64,000 bases of DNA from Pegea sp. RAD2-039 (lineage: Eukaryota; Chordata; Thaliacea; Salpida; Salpidae), in assembly GCA_034620365.1 (NCBI GenBank), contig JAQGEQ010000267.1:1-64000 (forward strand), given 5' to 3'. Every line of letters starts with the position of its first letter. Within the stretch, counting starts at the first letter, position 1. A model generated the notes under the pieces. That model saw only the letters and a program-made list of their open reading frames with translations, did no database searches and was not told where the DNA came from. Of the stretch, positions 59,048-64,000 are shown one piece after another. A program made the position numbers and the translations under genes.

Positions 59048-59254
59048 TAAAAAAATATTCTAAGATTTTTTGTTAAGAACCAAATCGGTTACTAAATTTT
59101 TTTACTAAAATAATAAAACTGTTTCTGAACCAAACAAATTTGGAAGTTCGTTACTACTCTTCACCATGTGTCCTCCGATGAATGCTCTAATTATGCTGAC
59201 CGCTCCACATTAGCATTTAATGAACAAAGCAAGTCTATATAAAGTAAATAAACA
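59048..59254 (-). repeat. W segment, copy 2
   Basis: Inverted partner of 18241-18471: TTACTACTCTTCACCATGTG, then ATGCTGACCGCTCC...TTAGCAT, with both 5-bp stem halves intact. As at copy 1, it lies between a C arm box and S3. Confidence 0.7.
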
Positions 59255-59640
59255 AATAATTTCATAAAATTAGTAAGATTTGCTGATAATGAAATATAAT
59301 TACAATTTGTCATTGCTACAGTTGAGTAGTATTAGAAATGTTTGAAAATATTACAGAATAAAATTTCATAAAAAAGTTTAATCTTTTTAACTATAAATCT
59401 AAATTTGTTACATTCTATTTCAAATAATTTTTTTAGATTAATTAAATTTTAGCAAAAAATATTTTTCAAAACTTTCGATGTCAACAAATTTATAATTTAC
59501 TGAAAAGCTAGTAGAGTGAGACTTGGCGATACTCCATAAAGACTCAATGTGTTGTTGTTAAAAATAAAAAAAGTTGGAAAGATTTTCTATTGAATAAAGT
59601 GAACAATAAACTTCTTTACAGAAATGAGATGCTGTTCAGA
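59255..59640 (-). repeat. S3 segment, copy 5 (partial)
   Basis: S3 from TTTGCTGATAATG to the H block (59545-59640), then it changes to S1 at the ATACATGGTGACGAGTAGT motif that both share. Confidence 0.78.
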
Positions 59641-59892
59641 ATACATGGTGACGAGTAGTGAAGAACTTCCAAACATTCTCACTTCTAGTTTAAGCAATTT
59701 CGTATTTTCTGGAAGATTGATATTTGCGATGCGCCGATTTGTTTTGATTAATTATTATCCTTCTATGACTTTATCGACTAATGAAGATCACGGATTATGT
59801 AATGACAAGTTTCTGTTGTAAGTTTTATTTATCTTTTAAAAAACTAACAATAAGCTTAATCAGAGTCAAGTAGTTAACTATTTTTTTAAATT
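59641..59892 (-). repeat. S1 segment, copy 6 (end piece only)
   Basis: About 200 bases of S1, GAAGAACTTCCAAACATTC to the A tail. A 65-codon plus-strand frame from ATGAGATGCTGTTC (59624) to 59821 spans the S3/S1 join and stops beside GTTGTAAGT, which has the form of a 5' splice site. I do not recognise the peptide and treat it as chance. Confidence 0.78.
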
Positions 59893-60120
59893 TAACAAGA
59901 ATGACAAACAATTATCAGATGTTATCTACAAAAGTTAGTCAAAAAAATGTAGGAGTTTCAGACTTAAGATCAACCGCAAAAACGCGGTTTCCAAATTAAA
60001 CACGAATTAAAAAAATGAAGGTATTCACAATTTTGTTAATCTTTTTTCTGAATATTATTAAAGTAAAAAAGTTTAGTGTTTGTGGCTCAGTGTTATTTTT
60101 AAATGTGAAGAAAGTTTTAC
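59893..60120 (-). repeat. A arm 15 (A-ii subfamily)
   Basis: Hairpin AACCGC/GCGGTT (about 59971-59989). The following strand is GACTTAAGATC, a change after the hairpin. Box CTGAGCCACAAACACTAAAC. Confidence 0.85.
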
Positions 60121-60232
60121 AACTATATCAGTAAAATATATCTAATCGTCGACGTCTTTCAGTTGTGAAAGCGTTTCTTGTCACGTAATTGTCACGTTTC
60201 AATAAATCACTAAATTAAATCAGTTAATTAAA
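60121..60232 (-). repeat. P segment, copy 9
   Basis: Standard P, ATCGTCGACGTC and CACGTAATTGTCACG intact, leading to vWA segment copy 5. Confidence 0.83.
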
Positions 60233-60453
60233 TTGGTGATCAGTTGTCGTAACACAAATCCTTTCCAGTAAGGTCTCCTTGCCCAATATATTCAAGATGT
60301 TTAATTGCTTTTGTGACTTCTTCTTTTGTAGTATAAGTGTTAAAATCAAATATAATGTGTACTTCTTTTGAGTATCTAGCTAATCCAATCTATAAACTTT
60401 CTTCTTAGCCAACAAATATTTTGTGAAAAGGTTCTAAGTACTCAATTGTTAAA
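60233..60453 (-). pseudogene. vWA-domain exon fragment, copy 5
   Basis: Open 49-codon frame (60389 to 60240, minus) with TATAG before it and the same TGA. One replacement, AIKHLEY for AIKDLEY (plus AAGATG for AAGATC), and a silent change (CCT for TTT at the lysine codon). GQGDLTGKDL as in copies 1 and 2. Next to P copy 9 and a partial L2. Confidence 0.74.
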
Positions 60454-60690
60454 ACTTTTTAAATAAATAACTTTTTTAAATTAAGATAAAGTTTTCTTAG
60501 ATTAGTTGTTTAAAAAAGTTTTGTTGAAAGTCAAATTTCTTTTTATTTAAGAGTTTTAAAAAATACTTTGGAACTTAAGTTTTGTGTTTCAAATTTAATT
60601 AACTTGATGTTATCAGTCAAAGAGTGTTTACAAGTGATTGTGCTAGAAGGAGAAGAGTCATCAGCATCTTCAACCACTAACGATTGCTTT
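60454..60690 (-). repeat. L2 fragment
   Basis: The island part of L2 only (GCTAGAAGGAGAAGAGTC, CAACCACTAACGATTGC). It breaks off at about 60690. Confidence 0.75.
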
Positions 60691-61579
60691 ATTTGCGGAC
60701 TTTATAATTTCAAAGAATTTCGTTTTGTTGACTAACTTTTTTAGATTGAATTGGATAACCGTTACTCTTTCTTGTCAAATTTAATAAATAATCGGCTATT
60801 TGACTCTAATTCAAATCTTTGGATTTAAAAAAGATCTTTAAGATTGAAAACTAAAACTTTTCATCACTCAATCCGTGAGCTTCCTTAGCCGATGATGTCA
60901 AAAAAGGACATTAATTATTTGAAACAAATCCGCACAACAAACATTAACAACTTGAAAAGAATACAAAACTCTTTAGAATAGAAGTAAACATACAAATTAC
61001 AGAAGTTCTTCATTAACCATTTTCATGTATCCTTATCAACTTTTCAAATTATTTCGAAAACTTAAAAAAAATGAATTTTTTATTTTCAGAAATATGTTTT
61101 TAAATATTTTACGTGAATTAACTTTGTATAAACGAATGAAGATTTTCTAAACATTTAACAAAGTTTAGCATAGATAGTTTTACAATTTTAATACACTGAA
61201 CCACAAACTCTATTATAATTCAAAGTTAAAACAACTCGTAACTGATCATTATTAGATTGTAAAATCATTTATGTTTTAAAAAGGTCTTCAACCTTTACTA
61301 CTTGATGTAATCTTAATTAACTTATTATTAATTATTACTTCATCAACCATAACTACCAAGTACAACTATTACAAATTTTAAGTGATATAAATGAATTGTA
61401 TCACAGAAATGTTAAAAATAAGATTTCTAATTTGACTTATCAGCTGATTATTTCGTAATATTTCAGTAATATAATGTTTAAATCAAAAAACTAAATATTA
61501 CTCGATTCAAAAAGTTAATAAATTTTGTTTTGAAAAACAATCTTCTAACTCGACTATCCATTGAAATTTTTGGTGACGA
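60691..61579 (+). repeat. Old, diverged arm and S1-like stretch
   Basis: The first 40 bases resemble the C-arm box side (GGACTTTATAATTTCAAAGAA). Then TTGACTAACTTTTTTAGA...TTGACTCTAATTCAAAT follows the A tail order, and CAATCCGTGAGCTTCCTTAGCC to CATTTTCATGTATCC follows the start of S1 with many changes. At 61192-61212 CACTGAACCACAAACTCTA is a recognisable box. The rest to 61579 shows no match I can see and no gene. Confidence 0.6.
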
Positions 61580-61850
61580 TTTTACTTTTTACTATAATCA
61601 AAGCTTACGCCAGTGTAAAATACAAGTATTCATATGAAGTACCCATCCGTCTACAACTTTAATTTGAATATATTCAGTTGTAGAAAAAGTAGAATTTACA
61701 AATAGAAATCAAACCGTAAATAACGGTTCTCCAAAATATAATAACTTCAAGTAAATAGAGTATTACGTTTCCGGTTGTCATGGGAATATTTGCTGACTTT
61801 ATAATTTCAAAGAAATTTAGTGTTTGTGGCTCAAATTCAGATAAAAATCA
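61580..61850 (-). repeat. C arm 10 (tail missing)
   Basis: Starts abruptly inside the C arm at TTTACTTTTTACTATAATC. Hairpin AACCGT/ACGGTT (about 61713-61732), CTACAAC/GTTGTAG stem and box GAGCCACAAACACTAA (about 61818-61833, minus) are intact. Confidence 0.85.
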
Positions 61851-63114
61851 TCTAACTTAGAGTACTTTGGTTAATAAATAAACAAATATCAAATCGATAT
61901 AAACTTTTCTTGAAAAGATATGAATAAATTTAAATGGTAATATGAAGTTTCAGATTCAAAAATTTTTATAATAATTTTAAAGAAAAGAGAAATATTTTAA
62001 TTTCAAAAATTTCAATTCCTAAAGATTTTGAGAAATGGATATGAATTAGATGAACAAATTCTGAAAAGATAATTTATGTGATGCTCATACTTTAAATCTT
62101 TATAAATTTTTTAGCTTTTAGATTTTCAGGTCTTTCAGAAAATTAATCAAATATAAAAAAATTTGCAAAAAAAGATTACATTTTATGAAAACAGAAATTT
62201 CTGAAATTTATTTTCAACTTTTTCTGCAGTTTTTTAACTATTTCCAAAAATTTGTTTTCTATAAAAACTTATTTTTGTAATTTCATAATAAAACAAAATT
62301 TTTATTTTTGCGAAATTATATTTTCAAAAACTCTTTGGAAATAATTTCAGATTAAAATATTTACTAAACAAAAATAATTTTAATTTTAATCTATTTTTTC
62401 AATTAACAACAATTCGATAGAAAAAAGTAGAAGCTTTAAATATTTAGTGAAAAAAAATCAGAATTTCAAATATTCTATTTTTAATATTTAATATTTTAGA
62501 TATTCTGTAAATTAAAAAATACCTTTTAAAAGTAAACTCAAAGAAAAATTAAATATTAATGATATTAAAATGTTTGTGATGTAAAAACAACAGATATTTA
62601 TCTGTAGTGGTGTTCAATGTATTTTTAAACATGTTTGTTTTAAACATAAAATATTTCTGCTAATATATAAATAAAAAAATTGTTTATTATTTTTATCATA
62701 TAAATTTACATGAAGTATTTAAAAAAATCTTTTTTAAAAAAAAGACAATAAATTTGTTCAAGAATTTAAAAAATATTCAAAAATTATATTTGACCAAAAC
62801 AAAAACAAAATTTTAAAAAGTTCGTATTTAACGAAATTATTGAGTTTTCGGCAATCTATTCAACTTATTTAAATAAAATGTTTAATTTTAGTTTAATTTT
62901 TGAAAAGATTCTTTGATAGGACATTTAGCTTTCAGTGTTTAAACTTTCTAGAACCAAAATTATTTTAAAATAATTATAAAAGTAAAACTAAATAAATTTC
63001 AATTAAATGTAGAAAAATTTAAAAAATCACTTCAAATTTAAAAAATTAATTTTTTAAACAAAATATGTAAAACAATTTTATAATAAAAAAAATGGAATTC
63101 AGTTTTTTAACAAA
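61851..63114 (-). repeat. L1 segment, copy 9
   Basis: Full-length form, with a short deletion at its C side (GAAAAGATATGAATAAATTT). ACAGATATTTATCTGT at 62590-62605. GGCAATCTATTCAAC near 62850. Confidence 0.84.
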
Positions 63115-63445
63115 ATTTTAGATAAAACTGTTTTCACATTTTTAATAAACTGCACCACAAACACTAAGTTTCATTATTAGTTTAAATAATGCATAAAGCT
63201 ATCTAACTCCAGATTTGTAATGTTTCGAATGATTCATTTGTCCAAATTTGGAAACCGTTTCTTTTACGGTTGATAATTTATCAATACTTTCTACTTATTT
63301 TAAATAATTTTGTAGAAACTGAAGAAATAGATGGAAGGTATATAATGCCACTACATTCTATCTGCTTGCAGATTGGGTGTGATAATAGTAAATACTAGAA
63401 ACTTCTCGTCTATCAACTGCACCTGATAGTCAAAGGTGATAAAAT
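63115..63445 (+). repeat. B arm 10
   Basis: Box CTGCACCACAAACACTAAG (63150-63168), hairpin AACCGT-ttctttt-ACGGTT (about 63252-63271), TTTCTAC/GTAGAAA stem, tail with GTGATAA at about 63437-63443. Confidence 0.86.
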
Positions 63446-64000
63446 GTTTTGAAGAAATAAATTGTAAATATTTGGAGTTAATATTTGTTAGTTATAAGAA
63501 CAAAAAAGATTTAATCAATTGTAACAAAAGAATTGTCTAAAATTATTCAGTATATAAAATTTTTATTTAAAAATGCAGATAATTACTAATTATAAGGTTT
63601 AATTAACAGTTTTAGTTGCTACAGTTAAGTAATATTTTAACCATTAAAAAAAGAATAATATAAATTTAATTTTATAAAAAGTATTATAGTTTAAAACTAT
63701 TTTTTTATTTATAATTTTTTGTTATTCTATTTTATATAAATTTTTAAGATCGATTAATTTTTAGCAAAATTTTGCTTTCAAATCACATCTTTTCAAAAAG
63801 CAAAAAAAAAAGATTAAAGTGGAGTATTTAATAATATTAATATTAAATAATATTAATAATATATTAGAGGGTGGTTGTGCTTTGAGTCAAAGTATTAAAG
63901 ATAAAGATAAACAAAGTTAAATATAGAGAAGCTAGTTGAGAAATATATATTAATGTAGAAGACTACTCGTCACCATGTATTCTGAACAGCATCTCTTTTC
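63446..64000 (+). repeat. S3 segment, copy 6 (cut by window end)
   Basis: S3 to the start of the inverted H block (GAACAGCATCTC at the last bases). The AT palindrome (63820-63870) has one TTATT unit changed. AGAGGGTGGTTGTGC replaces GGTGGCTGCGC, two C-to-T changes. Confidence 0.8.

Noticed and set aside
59624-59821. 65-codon frame followed by GTAAGT as an exon
   Set aside because: It spans a recombination join between S3 and S1, and the peptide resembles nothing I know. GTAAGT is common by chance.
1-64000. Reassigned stop codons hiding genes
   Set aside because: Copies differ by many indels not in multiples of three, except in the two exon remnants, so no long frame is maintained under any code.
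1-64000. Mitochondrial, kinetoplast or bacterial DNA
   Set aside because: No rRNA, tRNA, respiratory gene or dense coding is visible, and intron-type acceptors and a vWA fragment point to a nuclear genome.

Overview
This is an AT-rich eukaryotic window (roughly three quarters A+T by eye) with no intact protein-coding gene, no tRNA or rRNA, and no open frame above about 95 codons. Two kinds of short exon-like remnant, each preceded by an intron-type TATAG acceptor, point to a nuclear genome with introns. One resembles a von Willebrand factor A (vWA) domain, a family abundant in animals, so an AT-rich metazoan is the best guess. The species cannot be named from the sequence.

Almost everything is a mosaic of a few dispersed repeat segments. 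The key one is a diverged 'arm' module found about 40 times in six families that I name A to F. In order it has a box GAGCCACAAACACTAA, a spacer of about 80-100 bases, a short GC-rich hairpin AACCGN-loop-NCGGTT, a second stem built on CTAC...GTAG, and, in full copies, a conserved tail TTGCAGATT...CTATCAACTGCACCTGATAGTC...GTGATAA. The families differ greatly in their spacers but keep the box and the stems. The sixth hairpin pair is C-G in family A and T-A in B, C and D, a compensatory difference.

The linking segments, also named here, are L1 (between two facing boxes), L2 and K (between a B or C arm and an A arm), S1 and S2 (next to A arms), S3 (next to B arms), P (about 110 bases, CpG-bearing), M, N, and W. 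Layout: 1-9.5 kb (S1, A, P, D, L1, B, K, A, S2, M, E, S3, B) recurs directly at 47.2-58.6 kb, with extra pieces in the second copy. 8.3-18.2 kb is a palindrome of about 4-kb arms around an S1 segment. 20.2-25.8 kb recurs inverted at 36.8-42.4 kb. 26.6-35.5 kb is the centre between these arms and holds two S1 copies. 58.6-64 kb is more rearranged and includes an old, highly diverged stretch (60.7-61.6 kb).

Gene-like material consists of five 150-bp copies of a vWA exon fragment (29.1, 35.5, 46.7, 49.4 and 60.3 kb), always beside P, and two inverted 226-bp copies of a degenerate F-box-like exon (20.7 and 41.8 kb). A 59-bp tandem array (53.2-53.7 kb) sits inside one A arm. No product is assigned to the arm modules. 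A structured noncoding RNA family and the arms of non-autonomous foldback repeats or a complex satellite are both open.
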